A stretch of DNA of 64,000 bases from Ficedula albicollis (taxonomy: Eukaryota; Chordata; Aves; Passeriformes; Muscicapidae), in assembly GCF_000247815.1 (NCBI RefSeq), contig NC_021681.1, positions 4,850,451-4,914,450 on the forward strand, in the 5' to 3' direction. Positions 38,819 through 51,357 of the stretch are shown here, one piece after another (position 1 is the stretch's first letter; every line of letters begins with the position of its first letter). Made by a program: the position numbers and the translations under genes. The notes under the pieces were generated by a model. It saw only the letters and a list, made by a program, of their open reading frames with translations. It was not told the origin of the DNA and ran no database searches.

Positions 38819-38877
38819 GTTTTCCATAAAAACCCCTGTCAGTTTTCCATAAAAACCCCTGTCAGTTTTCCATAAAG
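38819..38877. repeat. 24-bp tandem repeat, about 2.4 copies
   Basis: Unit GTTTTCCATAAAAACCCCTG plus TCA, repeated directly. Confidence 0.85.
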
Positions 38878-40902
38878 AAATGCTAGGGGAAGCTGGCAAC
38901 AACGAGAAATCTGAGCCCTGCTTTGTTGTCGTCTCAGGTTTCTCGTACCTGGAGAACTCAAGGAACCTCCAACCCCTCCCACCTCCAATCCAGACAGAAA
39001 CTCTGTTCTTGGAAAGCTTCATCAGCAGAAGAAAGTTGCAGTCTCAGGTTGGCTGCAGCGTTACCCTTTCACAATTTCAAAACATTTCCTTTAGATGATG
39101 GTTTTTTTAGCACTATGTGATTAGCTCACATTCCTAAACAATCATTTCTGAACAAAATAATCTGCTTCTGCTTCCTTTCAAAAATGGGCTGAGGACTCTG
39201 AAACATCTTCCTCCCCTCATCTCCCCCACCCACATTCTAAATGGTTGTGAAAAGCTTTGGGTTTGAAATAAAATGTTTAAAAAAAAAGAATAAAAAATTA
39301 ACATCAGCAGGGAAACAAAAAAATCACAGTATTCCAGTCAAATGTGTTGGAAAGAGGATTCTTTCCACACAGTCCCTGCCTGGGGAATCATCACATCAGG
39401 GTCAGCAGGGGAACCTGACTGTCCCCAGCTGCTCCAAGGGCAGCAAGGACCGAGTCACACCAGCAGGGAGTGACCTGGGAGCCAGGAGCAGGTGTGGTGA
39501 GGAGCTGCCAGCTCCCGTGACACACGGTTTGCCTTCACACTCCACCTGAGCCACTCCAGAGCCACCCTGCCGGGTGACTGGGACAGTGGCTGACTGAGTG
39601 ACTTCTCTGGCTCTGCCACGGCTGCTCAGCCTCACCCCAAACACCGGGGCCGATGTTTATTTCCACAGGGAAATCGGTAAATTGCTCTGACAGCCCTGAT
39701 GGAGCACTCCCACCCAGAAGAACTCCTCTTCCTGATGGGCTTGACTTTACTCACCTTAGGAATGACTTGTTTTGGATCAGGGACGTTGTGTTCCTCGTCT
39801 CTATCTGGCAGCTGGCAGTCAGGTAAAGGATCTGTCATAGGGTTTGAATTCCAGAGCAGAAGGCATGGCTGAAATCCCACCAGCTGGATCCATATTGGCT
39901 GCACAGAGACCCCACTCCAGCTCTCTGTGGCAGCCAGCACAGAGCTGTAAGGGGAGATACATTCCAGTGTAAAAAGGATGTGGTCAATGGTGCTCCCCTG
40001 AAGCTCTCTCAAAATCAACCATTGCAACAGGGAGCTGCCAGCTCGTGGAACAAGCTGCCTGCTTTCCCTTGGAAGTGGCATTTTAAAGTTTCCCTGCAGC
40101 CTGAGCCAAAGGAGAGTGACAGGAGTTCTGTTTTTTGGAGAAGAACCTCCCCCGAGCTGCTCACCTGAAGGGAGCACCATGCACTGCTGCTGTAGGGGTG
40201 GGATGGCAGAGCACTGGGGGACTTTGGTCAGCATTTGGAATTCACAGTCATCCTTCAGCTCCATCCCTCCTTCAGATCTCCTTGTGAGCTGGAGTTAAGG
40301 AGAACTGGCCTCACCTGGCCGGGGTAGGCACTGTCTAGGCAGAGCAGCCTGGACACCACCACGCTTTTTGGGGCCGGTTGAGCTCTTCACAGACATCCCG
40401 TGGGGTGATTTCAGCAGGGGGCTGCCCAGCCATCCCATCCCAACCCAGGAGCTGCCCTTCCTTTGGTGAGGAGCCTCCAAAGTGCTCACCCCACCCAGCC
40501 CAGACTCCAGCATCCATGGCAGCCCAGGGACACCAGGAGCCCCACACCCCAGAGCTCCCCTCAGCACCACGAAGGGAAAAGCTCTGACTCACACCCAAAG
40601 ACATATTACCCACAAGAGTTCAGTAATTTCAGCAAGGGGTCATTTCCTCAATGCCTGTTCCTGCTGTTCGACCTCTGGCTTTGCTTTTCCTTCTTTTGCA
40701 AGGTCACCCCTCAGCCCAGGTCACACCAGTGAGAATTGTCAACCCACTTCTGGGAACTGCTTCCCGAAACGTGCCCACCTCTGTTATCTCTGTGTTGACA
40801 CGCTGCTGAAGGAGCCTCCTGACTGGAAACACTCAACTGGGAAGAGACATGGGCCATCCCATCCTGCTCCTGCCTCCTCCCTGCTCCTTTGGGGACTGTC
40901 TG

Positions 40903-41328
40903 TGTCCTGGTTTCAGCCCAAAACCAGGCAGAAACACCAATTTAGCGTAGTGGTTTTGATTTACCAATTTCAATATAGTCATTTCCTCCTGTGAGATAGG
41001 ATTAGGAGCAAAAGCAAGGCAGGCTTAAAACTTAATGGGTGTAAAGAAAAACCTTTATTAACAACCTAAAAGAACAATAGGGCTCAGAATAAAACCTTCA
41101 CAGCACAACCCTGTCCCTCACAGTCAGGATGCTCAGTGGTGAGATTGGGCTGTCCCAGCCCGAGGTCTTCATCACCAAGGCACCAAACATCAGACAACAG
41201 CTTCCCTCCCGTGACTTCTTTATTCCAAATTTGAAACACAATGTGCCTGGAAAGACAAAAATAGTGGTTTAAATTTAGGTAGAATAGACTGAGAGGCACC
41301 GTGGACACTTCCCCTTCCAGCGACAACA
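40903..41328 (-). mobile_element. Solo LTR, reverse orientation, with 5-bp TSD
   Basis: 426-bp block whose plus-strand ends are TGTCCTGGTTTC and CGACAACA, flanked by GTCTG on both sides (40898-40902 and 41329-41333). Read on the minus strand it starts TGTTGTCG and ends GAAACCAGGACA, the same 3' terminus as the LTR at 18384-19096. AATAAA signals lie on that strand at 41219-41224 and 41054-41059. No coding remnant is attached. Confidence 0.6.
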
Positions 41329-42177
41329 GTCTGCAGCCAGGAGGAAGCAAACAAAACAGGAGGAGAAGCCAGAGCAGCTGTAGGATGCAGTTGCTGAGGA
41401 GATGGCCAAGGAAAGATGATAGCATGATGTTTGTCCCGTGGGGACTCTCTGGACAATGCCTGACTCATCGTTTGCTGCCTGCTCCCCTGCTAGAGCGAGC
41501 GAGGCAGGGGATGGAACATAACTGGAATAGGTGGAGCACAGCAGCAGTTCCTCTCTGCATGACTCAGGCTGTACCTCCTCCCATCCCCAGAGGCTCTGGC
41601 ATTTGGGGTCTTCCAGGGACCCGAGCTGCCTTCTCTGTGGGATCCTGATGGCAGCAGCAGGCACCTGGAGACTCATCTCCTTTTCCAGCCCCAGCAGGTG
41701 AGCCATGTTAACTCAAACCCAGTCTGGGCACAACAGAGCAGCAGCAGAGGGATGGGAAGATGCCATGAGAAATTAAGACTCAGCCAGTTCCCCTCTGCTG
41801 CCACAAACAGCAGTGCAGATCTTGCCTGGTCCATCCATCGGGAAGCAGGTTCCCAACTCACCCAAATTAAGGAAAATTAACTCCTGCAGAGGTTGCTGGT
41901 GCTGGTAGCAGCTGCTGCCCCTCCAAAATGCTGGGGGGGGACCCAAGGACAGGCACATCAACCTGTCCTGTCAACTCCCAGAAGAGATGCCAAGGATATG
42001 GTGGAAACCTGGGGCTAAGTGGAATCTAGAGGGGAAAGATCACAGCCTGGTGTGGACAGAGGCCATCAGACAGCTGGGTACAGGCAGCAGCTCTCTGGCA
42101 CTTGAATGCAGCTGGAGCCATCCAGATGGACCACATTTCTGTGTTCTCACAGAGCAGTGCTGTGCCACGGTCTAGAG

Positions 42178-42243
42178 ACAGATCCTGGGAAAATAACTAT
42201 TGATGTAAGACAGATCCTGGGAAAATAACTATTGATGTAAGAC
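42178..42243. repeat. 33-bp perfect tandem duplication
   Basis: Two adjacent copies of GACAGATCCTGGGAAAATAA followed by CTATTGATGTAA, apparently identical and therefore recent. Confidence 0.92.
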
Positions 42244-42874
42244 ACAGGGCATCCTCCTCACAGGTGATGGGCACAGAGGGCTTGAGAGAGCAGGATTTGG
42301 CAGCACTGCCCTTTGCCCCCAGGCAACCAGCCTTTCCCTGCCTCCTCCAGCCCTGATCCTTGGTGCAGCCAGGAGGTTTCACAAGAGAGCACGGCAGCAC
42401 CGAACCGGGAGGGATCGTTCTGTGAACAGCCTGTCCAGAGCTGCTGGCATCCCCAGCTGGATGCTGGCCCGGGACTCCTCGTTCTGCAGCACAGCCCTCC
42501 ATCGCCAGAGATAAGAGGCAGAGCCACTCATGGAGTGCTGAGTGACAGCCAACACCCCTCCTGGAGGGACAGCCTGGGGAGCATCACCTCCAGCACCCAG
42601 ATCCCCGGGGGAGGGCAGCAGGTTGTGCCCCTCGTGGTGAGGAGGGCGCAGAGTGGGGGCTGCAGGTCTCCCACCAGCACCCACGGGGGCTCTCCTCCCT
42701 GGACACATCCCAGGGCAGGGCAGTGCTCTCTCACGGGGAAGGGACAACCCTGCTGGGGACACAGGACTGGGCTGGGGTCTCCCTGGAGCCTGGGGGTTCC
42801 AGCTACCTTTGGGACACTCCAAAATTGCTCCATGCGGAGAGTTTGCAGTTCCCTGGAGCTGCAGGCAGATCATG

Positions 42875-42990
42875 GAACCACTGAGTCCCAGGATGGTTTG
42901 GGATCATTTCAAGACCATTTCATTCAAAGACCATCTCGCTCCAAAGCCCTGCCAAGGGCAGGGACACCTTCCACTAGGCCAGGCTCCATG
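42875..42990 (-). mobile_element. Diverged CR1 fragment
   Basis: Antisense CR1-like 'atggaaccactgagtcccag' to 'gggacaccttccactaggcc'. Confidence 0.6.
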
Positions 42991-44057
42991 CACATGGAGC
43001 GTGCAGGGTGCTGTGCTTCGACTGCCAGCTTGGTTCTCTGGGAATCACAGAGGAATGGTGAGGACATAAGACCTGGAGTGTGATGTGGGGTTTGATTCAA
43101 CACGCTCAATGTTTATGTGGTGAGGTCCTTTAAGAAGGAATTTCTCATTCTTTGCACAGCAACGTACCCAGGGAAATCCAGCCCCTCCATCCTGTCCAGG
43201 AGCACTCTGATGGGTTCCCAGGCCAGCATTTCCCTCTGCAGCACCCAGCCCCTTTCTACTCACTGGACAACACGATTCACAGAAGCAGAATCCTATGGCA
43301 CAGGTATGGGGTGCAAAGAGGGAAGGCAGACCTGTGGCTCCTTAGGGCAGAGACACAAGTGGCACTGCCAAGTCTCAAATGTTCTTTAGCCTCTTTCGCA
43401 ATCCCCATCCCAGGAATTCTCACCTGGGCTGCTGGCACCTCTTCAACTCAGAGAAGTGCCAGGACAGGGGATTTTTCAAGCCCTCGTGGATAATTCCCTT
43501 TTTCTGGGGTCAGGTGATGCCGGGACACTCTCCTGCAGCGTCCAAGAAGAAAGGTAAACAGGACACTCCATGGTCTCAAACAGAGGGTGTGTGCCCTTCC
43601 GCAGCAAGTATTTTGAAAAGGCTGGCTGGAATGCTGGTATGGCTTCCTCTGGACAGGGAATTTCCCCTGCCACTGCTGGGGCTTGGATCAGCACCAGACA
43701 GAGGTTGCTGGGTTGGTTACACAGCTGGAGGAGTGGAGACATCTGGGTCGTGGGCTTTGTTTTCTCCCACCATTACATGGTGTTCAAGAAACTCTTGTAG
43801 GAAGGGTTCTCCTCGGGAAGGATTCAGGAAGAAAATCAATGATTTCAGCTGAGAAAAGCCCAAAACAAGTGTGCACCCAGGTAAAAGCAGATCCAAAGAG
43901 GTTTTGCTCCCAAATTCAATTCCTTAATTAAATGGGAATGTGTTGCACTCGAGCTCAATGGAAAAACAGCAGAAATGAGACCAATAAGAGGCAGAACTTG
44001 AGGAAATAATTTTTTGATCAAACACCATAGATTCAAGCATGGTTGATTCATTCATGG

Positions 44058-44276
44058 GTTTCTAAAGAAGCTGTGGCTGCCCCATCCCTGGAATTGTCCA
44101 AGGCCAGGTTGGATGGGGCTTGGAGCAACCTGGGATAGTGGAAGGTGAATGGAATGGAGTGGAATGGAATGGAATGGTGGAATGGAATGGAATGGAATGG
44201 AATGGAATGGAATGGAATGGAATGGAATGGAATGGAATGGACAGGTCCCTTCCCACCCAAACCATTCTGTGTTTCT
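44058..44276 (+). mobile_element. CR1 3' end interrupted by a pentamer expansion
   Basis: Sense CR1: 'aagaagctgtggctgcccca', 'caacctgggatagtggaagg', and after the expansion 'aggtcccttcccacccaaac' with 'attctgtgtttct'. The GGAAT tract replaces the usual stretch around 'ggaatgagatg'. Confidence 0.85.
44147..44240. repeat. (GGAAT)n microsatellite, about 19 copies
   Basis: Nearly pure GGAAT/TGGAA pentamers with single interruptions (GGAGT, GGTGG). Confidence 0.95.
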
Positions 44277-45419
44277 AGGGTTTAATGCTCCAGATGGAAT
44301 GATGATTCTGTGAACTGGAAACCAGTGACTCACTCGTGTGCCAAGGATCTACTGCCACAGCTGGTTTTGTGCCAGCCTGGCTGTGCAGACAGTGTGCCAG
44401 AGGGGAAACCCCTGTGTCCCCCAGCAGGACATTCCATGGCTTCCCATGATTAGATGGACATCTAATGTGCAACCTGTTGCTCCCTTTCCCCAAGGAGTCT
44501 GGGAGTGTGGTGGTCCTTTCCCATGACAGATGGAAATGGGTGAGGTGCAGGTACAATATTTTCCCTGCTTCATTGTTTTCGAGCCCTTTCAGAAGCTGAG
44601 TTTCCAAAGAGAAGGGTGGATTGGCATCACCTTAATGAAAACTAATTAAACATAATTATTTAGCCCTTGGAAAATATTCCTGCTCCACCAGGAACACCCT
44701 GCAGTTGGCTTTTAAAAGGCAGGAAGAAAGTACTTTTCCAGAAGCCGGGTTTCATATGGGCTGATGTGATGGGGAGAGCTTCTCAATGAGGTCTCACATG
44801 CTCATAGGAACCAGGCTGGCCAAGAGCCTGGCACAACCAACCTGAGCCTTGCATTTTTGAGAGTAAGGAACAGCCTCCTCCACCCAGTTTCATGGATTTA
44901 GGAAATCTGCAGGGAGGTGGGTAGAGTGAGGGGGGAAGCTTTGCCCACATCTTCTGATTTTTCTCTGAAAGCTGCCGGGTTTGGGGCTGAAGAGGAGGCT
45001 TTATACAGTAAGATAATTCCTCCCAAAAGATTCTCTGCTAGCAAGAACTCCCAAACCACACAACCAGCCAGAGATGGTTCTGTCTGATGACCTCAGTGAA
45101 CAGGAAAGGGCATTTCTCAGAAGTGAACAGTCAGGAAAGTGTCAGCCCCTGGTTTGGAGAAATGGGTGAACACTGAGCTGAGTTCAAGTTACTAGAAAGG
45201 CTAAGAGTGGTTATATATGCTACTTTTCTCCTCTACTGTCCCACAGCTCTGTCTGTTTCCCTGTGGCCCCCATCTCAGCACCAAGGATGGGAAAATCCTT
45301 CTGACTCTCCCTCCTTGGGATGATTCTTCGTCTCTTCCCTCCATTTCTTGGGAGTTGAATTATCCCAGAGCTCTCTGCAATTCATTCAAGGGGATCTCTC
45401 CATAAATATATCTCAGGTT

Positions 45420-45575
45420 GTTCAGAGAAGCTGTGGCTGCCCCTTCCCTGGAATGTCCAGGGCCATGTTGGATGGGGCTTGGAGCAACCCGGGATAGTGG
45501 AGGGTGTCCCTGCCCATGGCAGGGGGTGAAATGAGATGAGATTTAAAGTTCTGTCCAACCTAAAGCAGTCTGGGA
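45420..45575 (+). mobile_element. CR1 3' end
   Basis: Sense CR1: 'agagaagctgtggctgcccc', 'aacccgggatagtggagggt', 'gtccaacctaaagcagtctg'. Confidence 0.82.
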
Positions 45576-48500
45576 TGCTGTGTTCCACATCTGGAGCCTT
45601 TCCATCACAGGGGCAAGCGTGGCAGGGCAGGGTGGGATCGGTGCTGGCAGCCCTGGCAGCTCAGGCACAGGAGGGGACACTGCCTACGTGTGCTGTGGAG
45701 CTGCCTGAAATGGAGGCAGCCATGAGAGGAAAGGCTGGGCTGAGTTCTCAGCACCAGCTGTGCTCTTCCCAGAGCTGAAAGAACAAGAAAAAGGAATTGT
45801 GTGTTGCAAAACCATTGGAGTTTGCAAGGACACAGCAGAGACTGACCCAGCCTGGCCAGGCTTTGCCCAGAGGGAGCCCCGTGACCAAGGTGGGGGCAGC
45901 AGAAGCAAAACCCCTGGGTTCTCAGATGTCAGCTTTCCACAACCTTCCTTCCATGGAAAACGTGAGATTTTTGATAGAGAGGAGCCCAAAGGAACCAGCT
46001 CTCAGGCAGACAATCCCTGGCTCCTGGGCCAGTGAAACAATGGGAGCTCTTCAGGAAGCAGAGCCGAGCCTGTGCTGATGTTTTTGGGCTGTCAGTGTTT
46101 CAAAGAGGGGTTTGGGACCCCAGCAAGGAGGTGGCACCTGCTACTGTGGCTCAGAGAGGAAGCCAAACCCTGATGAGATGCTGCTATTCAGTGGTGGGTG
46201 TGATTAGGTGACTCTCCCTCCCGTGCAAGGCTGGCAGCCCCACCTGGGGCAGGTGCAGGCTCAGCCCAAACCCAGGCTGGGGATGTTTTGGAGAGGGAAC
46301 AGTCCAGGATCCCCTCAGCCTCTGCAAACCCAGCTGCACCGGCAGCAACTTGAGCCCCACACCACTCACAGGGCCAAAAGACAACCTGAAGCACAGATCC
46401 CGCTTTTTAATGGACAAGGGGGCTCAGGGATTCCAGAGATGACCATGCCCCACTCTGACCCCTCACCCTTGTGCCATCTTTTCCTTTATATCACTCAGTT
46501 CCCTGCCTCATCTTCCCTGATGCTTCAAACGTTGTAATTCATGGCTGAAATCACAGCATGTGCCAACACCCGGGTCATTGGAGCAGCAGGTCATGTCTGT
46601 AGGAGAAAGCAACATCTTTTATTAATATTTCTAACCAAAACATCACATCTCCTCCTCGGCCTCATCTTGCTAAAGGCACAAAAATTCTCCTAAGTCCTCC
46701 CAGCTGAGTTTCTAGGGAAGCTTCTGGCACACTTATAGTAATTTCCTCTGATTTGTTAATTATTTTGATATTCAAGCTGCCTTTGGCATGGTCAGAAGTG
46801 ATCATGGGTCTTCAAAGGCTGGGCTAGGCTGCAGAGCATGTCCTACACCCCGAGCTGCAGAAATGTGCACGTGTGATGTTAGACAGAAAATATTGTTGGA
46901 ATATCAGCTAGAAACTATTCGGGTTTGCCACTGCACCCTGGGGCAAGGTGGACAAGAAGATAAGGTCACACACAGGGGATGCTCATTTACAAAAAGCGAT
47001 CAAAGGAGGATTTTTGGGTAATCAAGTGCAACTTTTATCTCTGTGAAGGAAAGCTTGAGCCCACATGTACCCTCTGGAGCAGAATTTCAAGGAAGAGAAA
47101 CTCCCTGCATACTTTTGGATGCCTCATTTACTGGGAGAGGGCTGAATCACAGCATTTGACTAATCCCAGCGAGGAATCCAGCTTTCTCCAGAAAAACTCA
47201 CCATGGCACAGCTTGTGCTACTTCCCCTCCTCTGGACCAAGCCACAGTCGATGTTCCCCCAGAGATCTGAAAACTGAGACACTTTCCTAAAAGCCTTGCC
47301 TGGTGGATATCATCCAAGTTTCAGTTTCCAAGGCCTCAGAAATATGTGCTCAGGAAGCAACACAGCCCCGTGCCAGTGGTGCAAACATAACCAAAGGCAA
47401 CCTAAGGCAAGATGTCCAGTAATTCCCCAGGTTCTTTTGTGCTGACAGGGGTGAGGGGCAAAAGAAAACAACTTACATTTGAGAAGTGGATTGTTTACAG
47501 GGTTCTTTCACCCTCCTGGCTTTCAGCTCAGGACCTGGAATGGCTTTCAAGGCTTTCCACTTCCCAGGTATGACCCAGGTTGAGCTTCAGCACAGTTGCC
47601 ACCAAGTTGCTTTCTAAGCCAGGGAAAAAACCAATCCCCTCAGAGCTGCCTGTGGTAACTCCTGAATTCCTCTTCTTTTGTCTCCTCACTCCCTGGGTTG
47701 CTGCCTTTTATTTTTCTTTAATATAAAATATTTTTAAGGATGTTTAGTGGAGCAGCCCAGCCCAGGGAGTGGAGCAGCCTGTGCCAGGGGTGGCTGCCCT
47801 GTGCCACAGGACAGGAGTGATTTCCCTGCAGGAAGGGTTGACTGCCTTGGCCAAGGACCTCGAGCTGCTTGGGAAGCACGAGTCCTGCAGCAGAGCAGAC
47901 AGGATTTCCAGCTTGGAGAACAATTGCCACCAGGATGTGCTGCTAAGGTCACAAGTGGAAGCAGCAATGATTTCCATGCCAAGACTCTCCAGAGAGCTTT
48001 ATCCAGGCTCCAAAGATAAATGAGGCTTTGCAAGACAGACAGAAGGAAGCTGGACCTAGACCATTCCTGCAAGCAGAAACAATGGATGCTCAGCATTCCC
48101 CAGACCAGTGAGCACCACAGGGATCATCCTGGATACCTGTGGATTCGTGGAGGAAGGATCAGTCCACAGGAGACACAGGGTGCTGTTCCCATAACATATT
48201 CACAGCACCTATTTCCTTCATGAGGAGAGCAGCAGAGCTGAGCTGACCAAAGTCAAAAGTGACGTGGGCATGGCTTCCAAGGAGCATCCTGAAATGTTCC
48301 CTTGAGGCAGGACAGTAATGTCCAAAGCTGGCAATCCAGACAGGGGTGAGCAGCTTCTTTAATGACATAGACTGAAGGGAGGGACAGATCCACACCTCTT
48401 CCCTAGGCCTTGAGACAAGGATGAGAGGAGAGCAGCTGTCACCCAGCACATCCAGCTTCCCATGGCAGTGGTCCCAGCTGGCCCTGCGGGATCAGGAGGG

Positions 48501-48797
48501 CAGGCCAGATGTTTCCAGAGCACACACAGCCCCTCAGCATGGGTGGGGAAGGGAATCCAGCAGCAATTCCCAGCAAGCTGGACACACAGGGTGGCATTTT
48601 CCTGCACCAGTGATGGTGCCCAGCCAGGCAGAGCGGGCTGTGAGTCAGCACAGGAGCGGCGTCCCTTGGCACTGCACCCCTGTCCTTCTCCAGCTCCTCC
48701 TTCTCCCCGCTGTGGTTTCAGCCTGATGTTTTCCTGCTAAGCCCACGTGTGTGGAGACCTGCCCATTCTTCCCCCAAAGCCCCCTGAGCCATGGCAT

Positions 48798-48858
48798 TGA
48801 CGTCAGCAGCGCTCCAGCTGTCAAACAATGGAGATTAAGGCTTGGCAGGCGGTGCCAA
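48798..48858. promoter_or_regulatory. Dense transcription-factor motif cluster (candidate enhancer)
   Basis: Within 61 bp: a perfect CRE TGACGTCA (48798-48805), E-box CAGCTG (48815-48820), SOX-type AACAATGG (48824-48831), GATTA homeobox core (48833-48837) and a 17-bp palindrome TTGGCA-N5-TGCCAA (48842-48858) resembling an NF1 site. Located mid-intergenic. The motifs are seen directly; enhancer function is inferred. Confidence 0.35.
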
Positions 48859-49148
48859 GCGCCCGTGCCTCCCCGGGCAGGTGAGCAACGTTCCCTGCCC
48901 AGCAGGAACAGGCACATTGCAGCAACCAGCTGCTGCACCTGGACACCCTGATGGCCAGTCTGATCCCTGCCAGGGCTGGGCCGTGCCCCAGGCTGGCACC
49001 AGCAGGACCCACCAGGGCCAGTCCCAACCCACAGCAAGAGCCTGGGCAACAGGGAATGTCTGGGGCATGGCCAGGCTGGCACCAGCTTGAGGGAGCAGCT
49101 GGAAAGACTCCTGGAAAACAGGAAGGGAGCTGCTGCTAGTCATCATGC

Positions 49149-50333
49149 TTGACCATCCCATCACCCTGGCTTTGCATGTCAGCCTTCCATTCCTGCTGCA
49201 GGCACTGCCAGCAGGGCTGCCAGGACCTGTCTGCTGCCAAATTAAAGGCAGGAGAACTGCAAACACCACGGTCGCCCAGCACTGGCAGTGTAAGTCAGCT
49301 CCCAGGCTGGGCTCAACAAAGCCAGAGAAGAGACAGAAACATCCTTGTGAGCAGAGCAGAGCCTGAGCCACCAGCAGGGCACCAGCCTCTCTCCCAGCCT
49401 TCACTCCTCACCAAAGCAGCAGAGCCAGGAGGGCACCTGAGGTCACAGAAACACAATCTACAACACCCAGGACAGGAACCCACGAGGATGTGCCAGCTCC
49501 AGCACAAGCCACAAACCCTGTGGGGCTCATGCCCTGCTTTCTGGGAAGGTCTCCCTGCTTGGTGTGCCTCCTGCTCCAGCTGCAGGATCCTGCTGGCAGC
49601 ACATGGCTCACCCAGGGGGGACAGACAGCACTGCCTGGGGACAAGGGCACAGCACACCCATGGACGTGGCCAGTGTCCAGGTCCTCTCCACACCAGGCTG
49701 GGAATGCCAGACCCCAGGCACCAACATCTCCTTGTGCCAGGGCTCCTGAACTCAGCCTGCCCTGTTGGTGAGGTCCTGCCCCTATCCAGGACATCAGGAG
49801 ATGCTCCCTCTCCCAGGCTCCAAGGACCAGCTCAGGCTCAGTCCTGTGTTTGCTGGAGTCCCTGCTCTACAGCCCAGCCAGGCTTCAGAGCAGAAGAGAG
49901 CACAGATTTCTCCCCGAGTGGTCCCTGCTGTGGTGGGATTCAAGGGTCCCTGTGTGCTGCCCCCTCTCACGCCCTTCCCACCAGCCCTCCTGGCAAACCT
50001 CACCTTCCACCCACCCTTATGGAGGGCCTGTGGCCGGATGGGAGGGGAGCAGATGGCCTGCTCGAGTCCTTCCCATTTGTTCTCCCTCAAGACACTCTCA
50101 AAGGAAAACCCTGGGAGCCTTTGTTCTATTCTGGTCCAATGAGGACATCCAGCACGGCTCGCTCAGGAGGGGATGTGCTGGAGGAAATGGCTCCAGGAGA
50201 AAGGTCTGACCAGAGGGGCCCAGGGCTGACAAGAAACGTTAAAACTTTAAACATTCACATCACCTCCACAAAGGAAATTCTCTCCAGGAGCTGGGATGGC
50301 AAGAGGGATGAACAGTGCCATGATTCAACATGA
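49149..50333 (+). other. Longest open reading frame in the window (394 codons), probably non-coding
   Basis: An uninterrupted ATG-to-stop frame in GC-rich intergenic DNA. The conceptual product is rich in Ser, Pro, Gly, Gln and Cys without domain, signal peptide or repeat that I recognise, and the opposite strand is also open over long stretches. No promoter or splice context was apparent. Confidence 0.15.
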
Positions 50334-50439
50334 GCCAGGCCTTCTCCTCTCTGCAGAAATATCACCAAGCTGCTGGACACCAGTGACTGGAGGGGACAAG
50401 AGCAGAGGAACAGAGCACAGGGAAGAGCAGCAGCTCCCA

Positions 50440-50800
50440 CCAACAGGCTGAGAGAGCTAGGAGTGTTCACCTGGAGAAGGAAAACTTTGGGGAGACCTTA
50501 CTGCAGCCTTTAGGTTCTTACAGGGACTTAGAGAGAGAATGAATTTTTACACAAGAAAATAGTGATAAAGGGAAAGGGTATTAAACTGTAAAAGAGGAGA
50601 GATTTAGATTGGATAGTGGGAAAAAATTGTTGCCTGTGAGTGGGGTGAGACCCTGGCACTGGGTGCCCAGAGAAGCTGCAGCTGCCCCATCCCTGGCAGT
50701 GTCCAAGGCCAACCTGGGATAGTGGAAGGCGTCCCTGCCCCTGGCAGGGGCTGGAATGAGGTGGGCTTTAAGGTCCCAACCCAAAGCTAACCATTCTGAG
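50440..50800 (+). mobile_element. CR1 LINE 3' end, longer copy
   Basis: Sense CR1 from 'gagtgttcacctggagaagg' through 'agagaagctgcagctgcccc' to 'aaccattctgagcttct'. Confidence 0.85.
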
Positions 50801-51237
50801 CTTCTACAAAAAGCCCAGGGTGAGATTTTTCACAGAAAGCTGCACTGAACACCCCACCCTACCAAGGTACCCTGCAAATAACACCCACAGTGCCCACAGA
50901 GCCACAGTATGACACCCAGCTCCGCCCTTCTGGCTGGGCTCTGAGTCACTCACAAGATCCTCACAGACCATTTTCCAGCAGCACCTCTGCTGCTGAGGCC
51001 CTTTTCCTGCCCCATGGCTCCCTGGATGGAGATCCCTCGCTGTGAGGGCACGGTCCAGGGCAGGAACGCTGACCCATCCTGCCCCAGCAGCTCAGCAAAC
51101 ACCTGGCTCCATCCCAGGGCGTGGTGGGGACAGCTGGCAGGCAGCCACCCCACCCTGGCACTGTGGCACTCAGCTCTGACATTTGCTGCTCCTCAGCTCT
51201 CCCTGCATATCCTCAGTGGGATCTGAATTTCTCCCAG

Positions 51238-51305
51238 GTCCAATTCCCTGCTCACACTGGGAGGATTGGTCTGGATGACCTTTACAGCCCAAAGCATTCC
51301 ATGAT
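51238..51305 (+). mobile_element. CR1 terminal fragment
   Basis: 'ggtctggatgacctttacag' followed by 'attccatgattcc'; short and diverged. Confidence 0.6.
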
Positions 51306-51357
51306 TCCCTCGTCTGTTCCTCACTGGGTTTGTGATCTTCAAAATATTCAAGTGTTT

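Noticed and set aside
39632..40264. 210-codon minus-strand frame
   Set aside because: No recognisable domain and no plausible promoter or splice partners; composition like surrounding DNA.
44048..44333. Open frames rich in SIPFH repeats
   Set aside because: Translation of the (GGAAT)n microsatellite.
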